Part shown: piece by piece, positions 1 through 8,689 of the stretch
Layout: every line of letters starts with the position of its first letter
Position numbering within the stretch: position 1 is the first letter of the stretch
The notes under the pieces: generated by a model
The model's input: the letters and a program-made list of their open reading frames with translations, nothing else
Databases searched by the model: none
Told to the model about the DNA's origin: nothing
DNA from: Amycolatopsis nalaikhensis
Lineage (GTDB): Bacteria; Actinomycetota; Actinomycetes; Mycobacteriales; Pseudonocardiaceae
NCBI RefSeq assembly: GCF_030264295.1
Contig: NZ_CP127173.1
Span: 7,695,501 to 7,759,500, forward strand
Direction of reading: 5' to 3'
DNA length: 64,000 nucleotides
Program-made: the position numbers and the translations under genes

Positions 1-1518
1 CTCGGTGAGCGTGCACAGCGAGAACCGGACGCCTTCCTCGTCGTTGTCGACGCCGTCGGCGTTGTGGTGCACGCCCGCCGCCCGGCAGCCGGTGAGCACG
101 CGCTCCGCGGGCGACCCGGGCACGAACCGGCCGACGAGCAGCACCGGGCCGACCAGGCGGTCCGGCGGCGGCCCCCAGTCGGCGTAGGACATGTGCGGAG
201 AGTACGGCCGGGGCAGCCCGCGCTCCGGCCCGTAGTGCTCGATGGCGCCCGCTTGGCCGTAGTTGGCGGCGAGGATCACCGCGGTGTCGCGCTCGGTGGC
301 CGGGATCCGCGCCCACGCGCCCGCGACGTTCCCGGCGAACTCCGGCCAGCCGACCTGCTCGCCGGGTTCCTTGTTCATGGCCAGCAGTGCGCCGTTCAAC
401 GCGGGCGCGGGGACCACCGGGAGTCCGATGAGGACGGACACCACCAGGCAGACGGCGGCGGCCGCGCCGGTGAGCACCCGCCGCGTCGCCCGGCCGCGCC
501 GCAGCCACCGCAGCACGGGTTCGGCCCCGAGCGCGACCAGCGGCAGGAGCAGCGGGACAGCGTAGTACGGCTTCCCGCCCACGACGAGCAGTTCGAGGCA
601 GACCACCGGGTAGGCGATCGCCAAGGCACGCGCCCAGCGCACCGCGGGGTCGCGCCACGGCCGGACGAGCCCGGCCACCCACACCGGCACCAGCACCGGC
701 GACAGCAGGACCAGCTGCATCGGGACGAACAGCAGGCGGTTCTCGCCGCCGTCGTCCTCGCTGATCCCGCCCGCGACGGTGAGCATCGGCCAGCCGTGCG
801 ACGCCTGCCAGAGCACCACCGGCGCGGCGAGCACGACCGCGACGGCGATTCCGGCCGCGAGCCACCAGGTCCGGAACACCCGGCGCGGCCCGGCGGCGAG
901 CACGCCCACGCCGAGCCCGGACAGCAGGAGCAGGACCAGCCACTTGTTGACCAAGCCGAGTCCGGCGGCGGCGCCGACCGCGAGCCACCACCGGCCGTCG
1001 CCGGTGCGCAGCAGCCGCAGGCCGAACCAGGCGATCAGGCACCACAGCAGCAGATCCGCGGAGTTGGTGGCGAGCATGTGCGACACGACCAGCACGTACG
1101 ACGACAACGCCGTCACCACCGCGGTGAACAGCTGCACGCCGCGGCCGCCGCCGAACTCGCGGGCCAGCAGCGCGGCGACCACGACGGTCGCCATGCCGAG
1201 CAGGGTCGCGGCCACCCGCAGCCCCGTCGGGGTCTCGCCGAACACCGCCGTCGACGCGCGCGCGAGCCACGGCGTGAGCGGCGGGTTGTCGACGTAGCCC
1301 CAGTCCGGCCGGTGTCCGGAGGCGACGAAGTACAGCTCGTCGCGGTGGAAGCCGTAGCGACCGGAAAACGCGGTCAGCACCACCGCCTGCACCGCGACGA
1401 CGATCCCGGTTGGCAGCGCGGCGAACGGCGATAGGTGCTGTGGCGTCCGGGCCTCCGGCCCGGGCCGGGGGCTCCGCCACCCGGACCCCCGAAAAGCTCG
1501 CGTGCGACCGGCCCCCAT
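1..1518 (-). CDS. GT39/ArnT-like membrane glycosyltransferase (3' end outside window)
   Basis: The reverse strand is open for 506 codons from an ATG preceded by GAGGGGAGA at good spacing, and runs off the window start, so the C-terminus is missing. The protein has many hydrophobic segments and, near residues 55-80, the signature of the PMT_2/GT39 family: RDELYF followed by GYVDNPPLTPWLAR. Such enzymes move a sugar from a polyprenyl-phosphate donor onto an extracytoplasmic acceptor; the acceptor here is unknown. The first ~30 residues are Arg/Pro/Gly-rich and are encoded by a dispersed repeat also found at 16.3 kb, so the native start could be further in, although the ribosome site supports the start given. 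It is transcribed away from the decarboxylase gene, 40 bp behind it, possibly in the same transcript. Confidence 0.85.
   Translation of the reverse strand, partial: MGAGRTRAFRGSGWRSPRPGPEARTPQHLSPFAALPTGIVVAVQAVVLTAFSGRYGFHRDELYFVASGHRPDWGYVDNPPLTPWLARASTAVFGETPTGLRVAATLLGMATVVVAALLAREFGGGRGVQLFTAVVTALSSYVLVVSHMLATNSADLLLWCLIAWFGLRLLRTGDGRWWLAVGAAAGLGLVNKWLVLLLLSGLGVGVLAAGPRRVFRTWWLAAGIAVAVVLAAPVVLWQASHGWPMLTVAGGISEDDGGENRLLFVPMQLVLLSPVLVPVWVAGLVRPWRDPAVRWARALAIAYPVVCLELLVVGGKPYYAVPLLLPLVALGAEPVLRWLRRGRATRRVLTGAAAAVCLVVSVLIGLPVVPAPALNGALLAMNKEPGEQVGWPEFAGNVAGAWARIPATERDTAVILAANYGQAGAIEHYGPERGLPRPYSPHMSYADWGPPPDRLVGPVLLVGRFVPGSPAERVLTGCRAAGVHHNADGVDNDEEGVRFSLCTLTE
1468..1491 (-). repeat. 24-bp dispersed repeat, copy 1
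   Basis: This 24-bp string (reverse strand) is identical to 16306-16329 on the plus strand. Here it lies inside the first codons of the GT39 gene and is followed by a GC-rich inverted repeat; at 16.3 kb it is intergenic. Confidence 0.8.
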
Positions 1519-1558
1519 GGCAGTCTCCCCTCGGCGTGAGCGGATCGTACGCCGGGGA

Positions 1559-2872
1559 TCAAGCCCGCGGGAGCGCTCCGACGTATTCGGCGCCCGCGTC
1601 CGCGACCAGCTCGGTCAGCGACTGCGCGCGGCGGATCGGGGTGAACCGGACCTCTCCGCGTTCGGACACGGTGAAGCCGTGCACCGCCGGGCGCGGCAGC
1701 GTGTTGTAGGCGTAGTGCGCGCCGAAGTAGTACGCGCCGGTGTCGTGCGCGACGACGAGGTCGCCGGGCGCGAGCAGCGGCAGCGGTCGTTCGCGGGCGA
1801 GGAGGTCGCCCGCGAAGCACAGTGGCCCGGCGATGTCCTGCGGCACCTCGGGTCCGGTCTTCGGCACGCCCGCCGCGTCGAACGCGCCCAGCCGCAGCGG
1901 CCAGTGCTCCGGCTGGAGCACCGTGCGGGCCGCCACCTGGGCGCCCGCGTGCGTCACGGCGATGTGCCTGCCGCCCGCGACCTTCGTGTACTCGACCGCG
2001 CTGACCAGGAAGCCGTTCTTCGCCAGCAGCGACCGGCCGAACTCCGTGACGTAGGAGTAGCGGCCGTCGGCGAGCGCCGGGACGCGGTCGAGCAGCGTCG
2101 CGACGTAGTCGGCGTACGTCGGGCCGCCGGCGGCGGAGGTGAAGTCCACCGGCAGGCCGCCGCCGAGGTCGATGCTGGTGACCTGGCGGTGCCCGGTCGA
2201 GGCGTTGATCTCCTCGGCCAGCTCGTACACCGCCGCGACGCCTTCGGCCATCAGCTCGGGCGGGCAGCCCTGCGAGCCGACGTGGACGTGCAGCCGCGTC
2301 AGCCACGGCCGCCGCGCGAAGGCGTCGCGCAGGAGGGCGCGGTTTCCGTTGTCCCGCAACGGGATGCCGAACTTGGACGTCGCGGTCGCGGTGCTCGTGT
2401 CGCCGATCCGGCCGGTCCCGACCTGCGGGTTGACCCGCACGCCGAGCACCGACCGCGGCGGTGTCGGGCCGACCAGCGCGTCGAGCCGGGCCAGCTCCTG
2501 GAAGTTGTCGGCGTTGACCGCGGTGCCCTCGGCGAGGGCGTGCGCGAGCTCGGCCGTGGTCTTGGCGGGGGAGTCGAGGACGAGCCGCGCGCCGCGGAGC
2601 CCGGCGGCTTCGGCGACCGCCGTCTCGCCGGGGCTGGCGACCTCGGCGTCGACCCCGAGGTCGCCGAGGAACCGCAGCAGCGGCGCGAGCCCGCACGCCT
2701 TGGCGGCGACGGTGTGCTGGACGCGCCCGAGCGGGGCGAACGCCTTCGTCAGGTCCTCGACGGCTTCGCGGACCCCGGCGAGGTCGACGAACCCGGCCAT
2801 CGGGGCGACGAGGTCCTGGCGGGCCGCGGCGGCGAGGGCGTGCAGCTTGCGTTCGGTGCGGGTGTCGGTCAC
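1559..2872 (-). CDS. PLP-dependent fold-type III decarboxylase (diaminopimelate/ornithine decarboxylase superfamily)
   Basis: 437 aa from a GTG start. The PLP-binding lysine lies in HTVAAKAC, the glycine-rich phosphate loop is DLGGGLPVDF, and the C-terminal barrel carries EFGRSLLAKNG and DTGAYYFGAHYAYN, all typical of LysA-like decarboxylases. The active-site Cys block that reads CESGD in genuine meso-diaminopimelate decarboxylases is CFAGD here, so the substrate may be another amino acid. The gene is divergent from a LysR regulator over a short 81-bp gap with an operator-like dyad, which suggests it is the regulated target rather than the housekeeping lysA. Exact substrate not known. Confidence 0.82.
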   Translation of the reverse strand: MTDTRTERKLHALAAAARQDLVAPMAGFVDLAGVREAVEDLTKAFAPLGRVQHTVAAKACGLAPLLRFLGDLGVDAEVASPGETAVAEAAGLRGARLVLDSPAKTTAELAHALAEGTAVNADNFQELARLDALVGPTPPRSVLGVRVNPQVGTGRIGDTSTATATSKFGIPLRDNGNRALLRDAFARRPWLTRLHVHVGSQGCPPELMAEGVAAVYELAEEINASTGHRQVTSIDLGGGLPVDFTSAAGGPTYADYVATLLDRVPALADGRYSYVTEFGRSLLAKNGFLVSAVEYTKVAGGRHIAVTHAGAQVAARTVLQPEHWPLRLGAFDAAGVPKTGPEVPQDIAGPLCFAGDLLARERPLPLLAPGDLVVAHDTGAYYFGAHYAYNTLPRPAVHGFTVSERGEVRFTPIRRAQSLTELVADAGAEYVGALPRA

Positions 2873-2923
2873 CGGGCCAGGACAGCAGGGGTGGCGGCGG
2901 GACGTCCAAGACTTCGTCCTTCT

Positions 2924-2944
2924 CGAACCATAGGTTCGCCCTAT
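2924..2944. promoter_or_regulatory. LysR-type operator between divergent genes
   Basis: Two nested dyads are visible: CGAACC-ATA-GGTTCG (2924-2938) and ATAGG-N5-CCTAT (2930-2944). The second fits the T-N11-A box of LysR regulators. It lies 10 bp upstream of the LysR start and 52 bp upstream of the decarboxylase start. Confidence 0.65.
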
Positions 2945-2953
2945 AGTGGCTGG

Positions 2954-3829
2954 GTGGACTTGCGCCGATGGCACTACTTCGCCGTGCTGGCCGAGGAGAT
3001 GCACTTCACGCGCGCGGCGGCGCGGCTGTTCGTGTCGCAGCCGTCGCTGAGCCAGCAGATCCGCGCGTTCGAGGCGGAGCTGGGCGTCGCGCTGCTCGAC
3101 CGCTCTGGCCCGCGCTTCGCGTTGACGGAGGCGGGCCGGGTCGCCGCGGCGGAGGCGCGGGAGCTGCTCGAGCGCTTGGACCGGGCGCGGGGCGTCATCG
3201 CGGCGGCCGGGCGTGGCGAGGCCGGGAAGCTCCGGATCGCCTACACGCGCTCGGCGCCCGGCCCGCTGGCCGGTGACCTGGTGGCGGCGTACCGGGCCCG
3301 CCACCCGGACGTCGAGCTGGCCCTGGAGACGGGCTGGACGAGCCTGAACCTCACCCGGCTGGCGGCGGGCGAGATCGACGCCGGGTTCGTGCGGCCGCCG
3401 GTGCGAGCGCCGGGTATCGAGGTGGCGGTGGTGGGCTCGGAGGAGGTGCTGATCGCGCTGCCGTCCGGGCACGCGCTCGCCCGCCGCCGCGGCCGGCTGA
3501 AGCGGGCGTGGATCGCGAACGAGCCGGTGGTGTTCTGGCCGCGCGACAACGGGCCCGGCCAGTACGACGCGATCAGCGGCCAGGTCTGGCCGGGCGGGGT
3601 GCCGCCGATCGTGCGCGAGGAACCCGAGGACGAGCAGCTGATGCGCGCGGTCGCCGAGGGCGCGGGGATCGCGGCGGTGCCGGAACACCGGGCGCGGGGG
3701 TTGCGCCGCCGCGGGGTGGTGCTCCGGCGGCTGGAGGATCCGGTGCCGGTGATCGATCTCGGGCTGGCCTGGCGGGCGGGGTCGGTGCCGCCGGTGGTGC
3801 GGGCGTTCGTGGAGCTGGCGCGGGGGTGA
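2954..3829 (+). CDS. LysR-family transcriptional regulator
   Basis: 291 aa from a GTG start. The N-terminus (DLRRWHYFAVLAEEMHFTRA, then SQPSLSQQIRAFE) is the classical LysR winged-helix domain; residues about 90-290 form the type 2 periplasmic-binding-protein-like effector domain. It is divergent from the fold-III decarboxylase with a T-N11-A operator between them, the usual arrangement for a LysR activator and its target. The inducer is probably an amino acid or the product amine, but nothing in the sequence fixes this. The gene ends four bases before the convergent amidohydrolase stop. Confidence 0.9.
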   Translation: MDLRRWHYFAVLAEEMHFTRAAARLFVSQPSLSQQIRAFEAELGVALLDRSGPRFALTEAGRVAAAEARELLERLDRARGVIAAAGRGEAGKLRIAYTRSAPGPLAGDLVAAYRARHPDVELALETGWTSLNLTRLAAGEIDAGFVRPPVRAPGIEVAVVGSEEVLIALPSGHALARRRGRLKRAWIANEPVVFWPRDNGPGQYDAISGQVWPGGVPPIVREEPEDEQLMRAVAEGAGIAAVPEHRARGLRRRGVVLRRLEDPVPVIDLGLAWRAGSVPPVVRAFVELARG

Positions 3830-3832
3830 CCG

Positions 3833-5329
3833 TCACCCGGGCAGGCAGCACGACGACCGCAGCGCCGGAGCTGTCGTCTCCTCCTGGGCCGCGCGTTCGA
3901 TGTCGGCGAAGATCCGCTGCCGCTCTGCGGGCCCCAGGTAGCTCCCGCGGCTGACGACCGCGTGGATGCGGCGGCTGTTCGTGATCGCGGCCAGGGGGTC
4001 CGCGTCGAGGACGACCAGGTCGGCGTCCGCGCCGACCGTCACCGTGCCCGACGAAGCCCGCCCCGCGCACCGAGCCGCGTCGCGCGTCGCCACCTGCACC
4101 GCCCGCTTCGGCGAGAGCCCGGCCCGCACCAGCAGCGCCAGCTCGTCGTGCGTGGCGAAACCCGGGAACGTGTACAAGAACCCGCTGTCCGTGCCCGCGG
4201 CGAGCGGCGCGCCCGCGGCCGCCAGCTCGCCCACCAGCGCCAGGACCGCCTCGAAGTACGCGGCCTCCTGGGCGATCCGGTCGGGCGGCCAGACCGGCCA
4301 CGCCGACGCGTAGTCCAGCCACTCCTGGCGCACGGACCGCGGCAGGTACCGGTCGGCGAGCCCCTGCAGCACCGGGTCCTTCGGCAGGTCCGCGGGCGGC
4401 GACGACGTCCGCGCGAGCACGGCCAGCGTCGGCACGTGCCAGGCCCGGTGGGCGCGGAACCGCCCCGCCAGCTCGCGCGTCAGCGCCGCGCTGTGCGTCG
4501 CGACGGCCTCGCGGTCGATCCGGCCGAGCGCACTCGGCCAGTCGTAGGTGGTGTCGGGCAGCTGAGCCAGCCGCGCGTAGTACTCGTCCTTCTTCGCCGA
4601 CGTCGACGCGTGGAACGCGAACATGTGCTCGACCGAGTGCTGGCCGCGGGCGAGCACGTCCTGGACCGGCAGCTGGATCGGCACGTGCCCGCCGTAGCGC
4701 AGGCCGTGGCGCCGGGACTCGGCGGCGATCGCCGCGTGGATCGCCGGGCTCATGAACGAGTACACCTTGACGAGGTCGGCGCCGACGCACTTCGCGTCCC
4801 GGACGGCCACCGCGGCCTCGTCGGGCGTGGCGACCAGCCGGTGGACGTCGACGAACGAGTTCCCGCCGTCGAGGATCTCGCTCGCGATGACCAGCCGCGG
4901 CCCGGTCAGCTCGCCGCGCTCGATCCGGCGCCGCACGTCGTGGGTCTCGGGCCTGCCGTCCATGTCGCGGACCGACGTGACGCCGTTGACCAGGTGCATC
5001 GGCGGGAACGTCCGCGCCAGCTCGGTGTAATGCGTGTGGGTGTCCCACAGACCGGGGATGACGAACTTGCCGGAAAGGTCCACGACGCGCACTCCGGCCA
5101 ACGCAGGCGCGGGCACCCCGCGCCCGACCGCGGCGATCCGGTCACCGGCCAGCACGATCGTCGCGTCCCGCAGCGGCGGCGCGTCCGTGCCGTCGATCAG
5201 CGTCGCGTGCGTGAGCACGGTGATTTCCCCGGCCGCCTCGGCTTTCCCCGGCAGCGCGAGGCTCGCGGTGGCCCCCAGCACTCCGGTCCCGAGCCACGCG
5301 AGAAAGGCCCGGCGGTCGACGTCCCCCAT
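3833..5329 (-). CDS. Tat-exported metal-dependent amidohydrolase
   Basis: 498 aa. The N-terminus has a twin-arginine signal (DRRAFLAWLGTG, hydrophobic stretch, then KAEA), so the enzyme is likely exported folded with its metal. The amidohydrolase barrel shows the metal ligands in order: HxH in DTHTHY, a Lys in VKVYSFM, His in YGGHVPI and HSVEHMF, and Asp in AGTDSGF. This arrangement is typical of the imidazolonepropionase/prolidase-like branch (Amidohydro_1). The start is set by the Tat signal; longer open reading upstream is not coding-like. The substrate cannot be read from sequence: amide or ester hydrolysis of a xenobiotic or peptide is likely. The gene is monocistronic and convergent with the LysR gene. 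Confidence 0.85.
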   Translation of the reverse strand: MGDVDRRAFLAWLGTGVLGATASLALPGKAEAAGEITVLTHATLIDGTDAPPLRDATIVLAGDRIAAVGRGVPAPALAGVRVVDLSGKFVIPGLWDTHTHYTELARTFPPMHLVNGVTSVRDMDGRPETHDVRRRIERGELTGPRLVIASEILDGGNSFVDVHRLVATPDEAAVAVRDAKCVGADLVKVYSFMSPAIHAAIAAESRRHGLRYGGHVPIQLPVQDVLARGQHSVEHMFAFHASTSAKKDEYYARLAQLPDTTYDWPSALGRIDREAVATHSAALTRELAGRFRAHRAWHVPTLAVLARTSSPPADLPKDPVLQGLADRYLPRSVRQEWLDYASAWPVWPPDRIAQEAAYFEAVLALVGELAAAGAPLAAGTDSGFLYTFPGFATHDELALLVRAGLSPKRAVQVATRDAARCAGRASSGTVTVGADADLVVLDADPLAAITNSRRIHAVVSRGSYLGPAERQRIFADIERAAQEETTAPALRSSCCLPG

Positions 5330-5414
5330 CGGCTTCCCCCTTCGCCGTCGCCATGATGGCACGCGCGGCCGTGCGGCGTAAGCTCGCGGACGTCCCCGGC
5401 GAAGGGCGTTTCCC

Positions 5415-5609
5415 ATGGCAGGCCACGAGATCACCGACCGCATCGCCGACCTGATCGACGAGGAGTACCGGCTGCGCACCGCCGCGCTGCACCACGGTGG
5501 CCTCACCCCGGACGAGCGCACCCGGCTGAAGGAGCTCGAACGCCAGCTCGACGCCGCCGTCGCCATGCTGCACCGCCGCCAGGCCCTGTCCGTGTTCGAC
5601 GACGACTGA
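5415..5609 (+). CDS. DUF2630 family small protein
   Basis: 64 aa, acidic and helical, with the pattern ITDRIADLIDEEYRLR followed by LTPDERTRLKELERQLD that defines the actinobacterial DUF2630 family. No catalytic residues and no membrane segment are visible; two helices probably pair as a coiled coil. Homologues are widespread in soil actinobacteria with no established role. It ends 9 bp before the stop of the convergent IclR gene. ATG chosen because the family starts at this point. Confidence 0.8.
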   Translation: MAGHEITDRIADLIDEEYRLRTAALHHGGLTPDERTRLKELERQLDAAVAMLHRRQALSVFDDD

Positions 5610-5618
5610 GCCGACGAC

Positions 5619-6431
5619 TCAGAAGAACCCTTCGCGGCCGCTCGCGGGCGGGACCCGGTGCCCGAGGTCGGCACTGATCCGCGCGGCCGTGCGCACCACC
5701 AGCGGCACCACCTCCTGGCGCAGCTTCTCGACGTCCGACCGCCCGCTCGACGTCGACGACGCCAGGGCCGCCACCACCGCGCCGCTGGCGTCGCGCACCG
5801 GCGCCGACACCGAGAGCAGCCCTTCCTCCAGCTCCTCGTCGACCAGGGCCCAGCCCTGGTCCTGGACCGTCCGCAGCGCCTTCCGGAAGTCGGCCTCGTC
5901 GGTGATCGTCCGCGCGGTGAACCGCGGCAGCCCGGCCGCGACGACCTCGTCCACCAGCGCCGGCGGGGCCCAGGCCAGCAGCACCCGGCCCATCGACGTC
6001 GCGTGGGCGGGCACGCGCGTGCCGATCGAGACGTTGATGCTCATGATCCGCCGCACCGGGACGCGGGCGACGTAGACGACCTCCGCGCCGTCCAGCGCGG
6101 CCAGTGACGCCGATTCGCCGGTCTCCTCGGCGAGGCTCAGCAGCCGCGGCTGGGCCGTCTCGATCATGCCGTGGGACGCCGAGTAGTGCTGGCCGATGCT
6201 CAGCACGCGCGGGGTCAGCGACCAGCGCGGCCCGTCGCCGCGGACGTAACCGAGCCGTTGCAGCGTCAGGAGGATCCGCCGGACGGCCGGGCGGGACAGG
6301 CCGGTCGCGGTCGCCAGCTCGGCGAGCGTCGGGTTCGCGCGCTCGGCGTCGAACGCCATCAGCACGGCGAAGCCGCGTTCGATGCTCTGGATGTGGTCGC
6401 GGTCGGTCTCCATCGCCTCATCTTTCCGCAT
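5619..6431 (-). CDS. IclR-family regulator of aromatic catabolism (PcaR/PobR-like)
   Basis: 270 aa. Residues about 13-75 hold the IclR winged helix (IQSIERGFAVLMAF, LAELATATGLSRPAVRRILL) and the rest is the effector-binding GAF-like domain. An internal ATG at 6413 with GAGG upstream is an equally good start. The gene is divergent from the phenol hydroxylase and cat operon, and two tandem 17-bp dyads lie in the gap; IclR members commonly control phenol, protocatechuate and catechol operons this way. Cis,cis-muconate or phenol would be the natural effector, by analogy only. Confidence 0.88.
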   Translation of the reverse strand: MRKDEAMETDRDHIQSIERGFAVLMAFDAERANPTLAELATATGLSRPAVRRILLTLQRLGYVRGDGPRWSLTPRVLSIGQHYSASHGMIETAQPRLLSLAEETGESASLAALDGAEVVYVARVPVRRIMSINVSIGTRVPAHATSMGRVLLAWAPPALVDEVVAAGLPRFTARTITDEADFRKALRTVQDQGWALVDEELEEGLLSVSAPVRDASGAVVAALASSTSSGRSDVEKLRQEVVPLVVRTAARISADLGHRVPPASGREGFF

Positions 6432-6437
6432 CCCGTC

Positions 6438-6510
6438 TTGACAACGCGGACGCGCCGGGGGACTCTCCTACCGTGTCCGCATAGCGTTCAAGATGTACGC
6501 ACAGCGTACA
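6438..6510 (+). promoter_or_regulatory. Promoter and tandem IclR-type operators of the phenol/cat operon
   Basis: A TTGACA -35 hexamer lies at 6438-6443. Downstream are two 17-bp dyads of the same design: TGTCCGC-ATA-GCGTTCA (6474-6490, imperfect) and TGTACGC-ACA-GCGTACA (6494-6510, perfect), spaced 20 bp centre to centre, that is two helical turns. The second ends just before the ribosome site of the flavin reductase gene. Confidence 0.65.
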
Positions 6511-6523
6511 GGAAGTGGGAGCG

Positions 6524-7084
6524 ATGACGCTCGACCAGCGCGAAGTCCGCAACGCCTTCGGCCGCTTCGCCACCGGAGTCACGGTGGTGACGTGCCGCAA
6601 CGAGCAGGGCGAACCGCACGGGGCGACGGTGAACGCCTTCACCGCCGTCTCGCTGGACCCGGCCCTGTGCCAGGTGACGCTGACGCGCAAGTCGAAGGCC
6701 TGCCGGTACCTCGACGGCGCGCCGTTCGCGGTCAACGTCCTCGCCGCCGACCAGCTCGACACCGCGTGGCACTTCGCCGGCCGCCCGCAGGACCGGGCGC
6801 CGGAGTGGGCCGAAGGCGTGGTGGCGCCGGTGCTGACCGGCACCGCGGCCACCATCTCGTGCCGTCCGTGGCGCCTCTACGACGGCGGTGACCACCTCAT
6901 CGTCATCGGCGAGGTCGAGCACCTCGAAACCAGCGACGCCGACCCGTTGCTGTTCTTCGCCGGCGGGTTCCGCGAACTCGGCCCGCGCGGCTGCGCCCAC
7001 TGGTCGGCTTCGGTCGACTGCCCCGACCTCGGCTGGTTCGGCTCGGCCGAGGGCTTCGCCCCGCTCGCCACCGCAGCTTCCTGA
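6524..7084 (+). CDS. pheA2: Flavin reductase component of two-component phenol hydroxylase
   Basis: 186 aa, HpaC-like flavin reductase domain (FGRFATGVTVVTCR, then GATVNAFTAVSLDP). It reduces FAD with NAD(P)H and passes FADH2 to the oxygenase encoded next. ATG at 6524 is chosen over the in-frame GTG 9 bp earlier because GGAAGTGGGAG is well placed for it. It is the first gene of the operon pheA2-pheA1-catA-catB-catC and follows directly on the tandem operators. Size and order match the PheA2/PheA1 systems of Rhodococcus. Confidence 0.85.
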   Translation: MTLDQREVRNAFGRFATGVTVVTCRNEQGEPHGATVNAFTAVSLDPALCQVTLTRKSKACRYLDGAPFAVNVLAADQLDTAWHFAGRPQDRAPEWAEGVVAPVLTGTAATISCRPWRLYDGGDHLIVIGEVEHLETSDADPLLFFAGGFRELGPRGCAHWSASVDCPDLGWFGSAEGFAPLATAAS

Positions 7085-7118
7085 CCGTGCAATCCGTTCA
7101 ACGACGAAGGGTTCACCG

Positions 7119-8676
7119 ATGACCATCCAAGAGCACGACGCGCCCGCGAAGGCCCGCACCACGCGGCCGATGACCGGCGACGAGTACATCGAGTCCATCC
7201 GCGACGGCCGCGAGGTGTTCATCTACGGGGACAAGGTGGACGACGTCACCACGCACCCCGCGTTCCGCAACTCGGTGCGGATGACCGCTCGGCTCTACGA
7301 CGCGCTCCACGACCCCGACCAGCAGTCCGTGCTCACCGCGCCGACCGACACCGGCAGCAGCGGCTTCACCCACCCGTTCTTCCGCACCCCGAAGTCCAAA
7401 GAGGACCTGTTCGCCGACCGCGACGCGATCGTCGCCTGGGCGCGGATGACCTACGGCTGGATGGGCCGCAGCCCCGACTACAAGGCCGCCTTCCTCGGCA
7501 CGCTCGGCGCGAACTCCGACTTCTACGAGCCCTTCGCCGACAACGCCCGGCGCTGGTACACCGAGTCGCAGGAAAAGGTCCTGTACTGGAACCACGCCAT
7601 CATCAACCCGCCGGTCGACCGCGACCAGAACCCCGACGACGTCAAGGACCTGTTCATCCACGTCGAGGACGAGCGCGACGACGGCCTGATCGTCTCCGGC
7701 GCCAAGGTCGTCGCGACCGGCTCGGCGATCACCAACTACAACTTCATCGCCCACTACGGCCTGCCGATCAAGAAGCGCGAGTTCGCGCTCGTCTGCACGG
7801 TGCCGATGGGCGCGCCGGGCATGAAGCTGATCTGCCGCAACTCCTACTCGAACGTCGCCGACGCGACGTCCAGCCCGTTCGACTACCCGCTCTCGAGCCG
7901 GTTCGACGAGAACGACACGATCTTCATCCTCGACAAGGTGAAGATCCCGTGGGAGAACGTCTTCATCTACGGCGACGCCGAGAAGGCGAGCACGTTCTTC
8001 CCGGGTTCGGGCTTCCTGCACCGCTTCACCTTCCACGGCGTCGCGCGGCTGGCGGTCAAGCTCGACTTCATCGCCGGGCTGCTGATGAAGGGCGTGGAGG
8101 TCACCGGCACCAAGGACTTCCGCGGCATCCAGACCCGCGTCGGCGAGGTCATCGGCTGGCGCAACCTGTTCTGGGCGCTCTCGGACGCGATGGCGGCGAA
8201 CCCGGACGAGTGGAAGAACGGCGCGGTCCTGCCGCACCTGGACTACGGCCTCGCCTACCGCTGGTTCATGACGCTCGGCTACCCGCGCATCCGCGAGATC
8301 ATCATGCAGGACCTCGGGTCCGCGCTGATCTACCTGCCGTCGTCGGCGAAGGACTTCTCCTCGCCGGAGATCCGCCCGTACCTCGACCAGTACGTCCGCG
8401 GCTCCAACGGCTACAGCGCCGTCGAGCGCGTCAAGCTGATGAAGCTGATCTGGGACTCGATCGGCAGCGAGTTCGGCGGGCGCCACGAGCCTCTACGAGC
8501 GCAACTACTCCGGCAACCACGAAGGCGTGCGCGCCGAGCTGCTGTTCGCCGCCCAGCAGTCCGGCTCGGCCGAGGCGATGAAGGGCTTCGCCGAGCAGTG
8601 CATGGCCGAGTACGACCTCGGCGGCTGGACCGTCCCCGACCTCTACAACCCCGGCGCCACCTCCCTTTCCCGCTGA
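7119..8676 (+). CDS. pheA1: FADH2-dependent phenol 2-monooxygenase, oxygenase component (apparent frameshift near 8490)
   Basis: HpaB/PheA1 family oxygenase of about 519 aa that hydroxylates phenol (or a substituted phenol) to a catechol using FADH2 from its partner. Recognisable blocks are TYGWMGRSPDYKAAF, GAKVVATGSAITNYNFIAHY and the conserved DKVKIPWENVFIYGD. The reading frame breaks at 8490/8491: an extra C in GAGC-C-TC shifts the last ~60 codons; removing it restores a normal tail ending at TGA 8674-8676. Without the correction the frame runs to 8693. I read this as a sequence error, since the restored tail looks coding and the rest is intact. Coupling to catA favours phenol over 4-hydroxyphenylacetate as substrate. 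Confidence 0.82.
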
Positions 8677-8689
8677 CGAAGGACCGGCC

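Noticed and set aside
1565..1578. CebR-like string CGGGAGCGCTCCGA
   Set aside because: It matches 12 of 14 positions but lies across the 3' end of the decarboxylase coding sequence, far from any promoter or sugar gene, so it is most likely chance.
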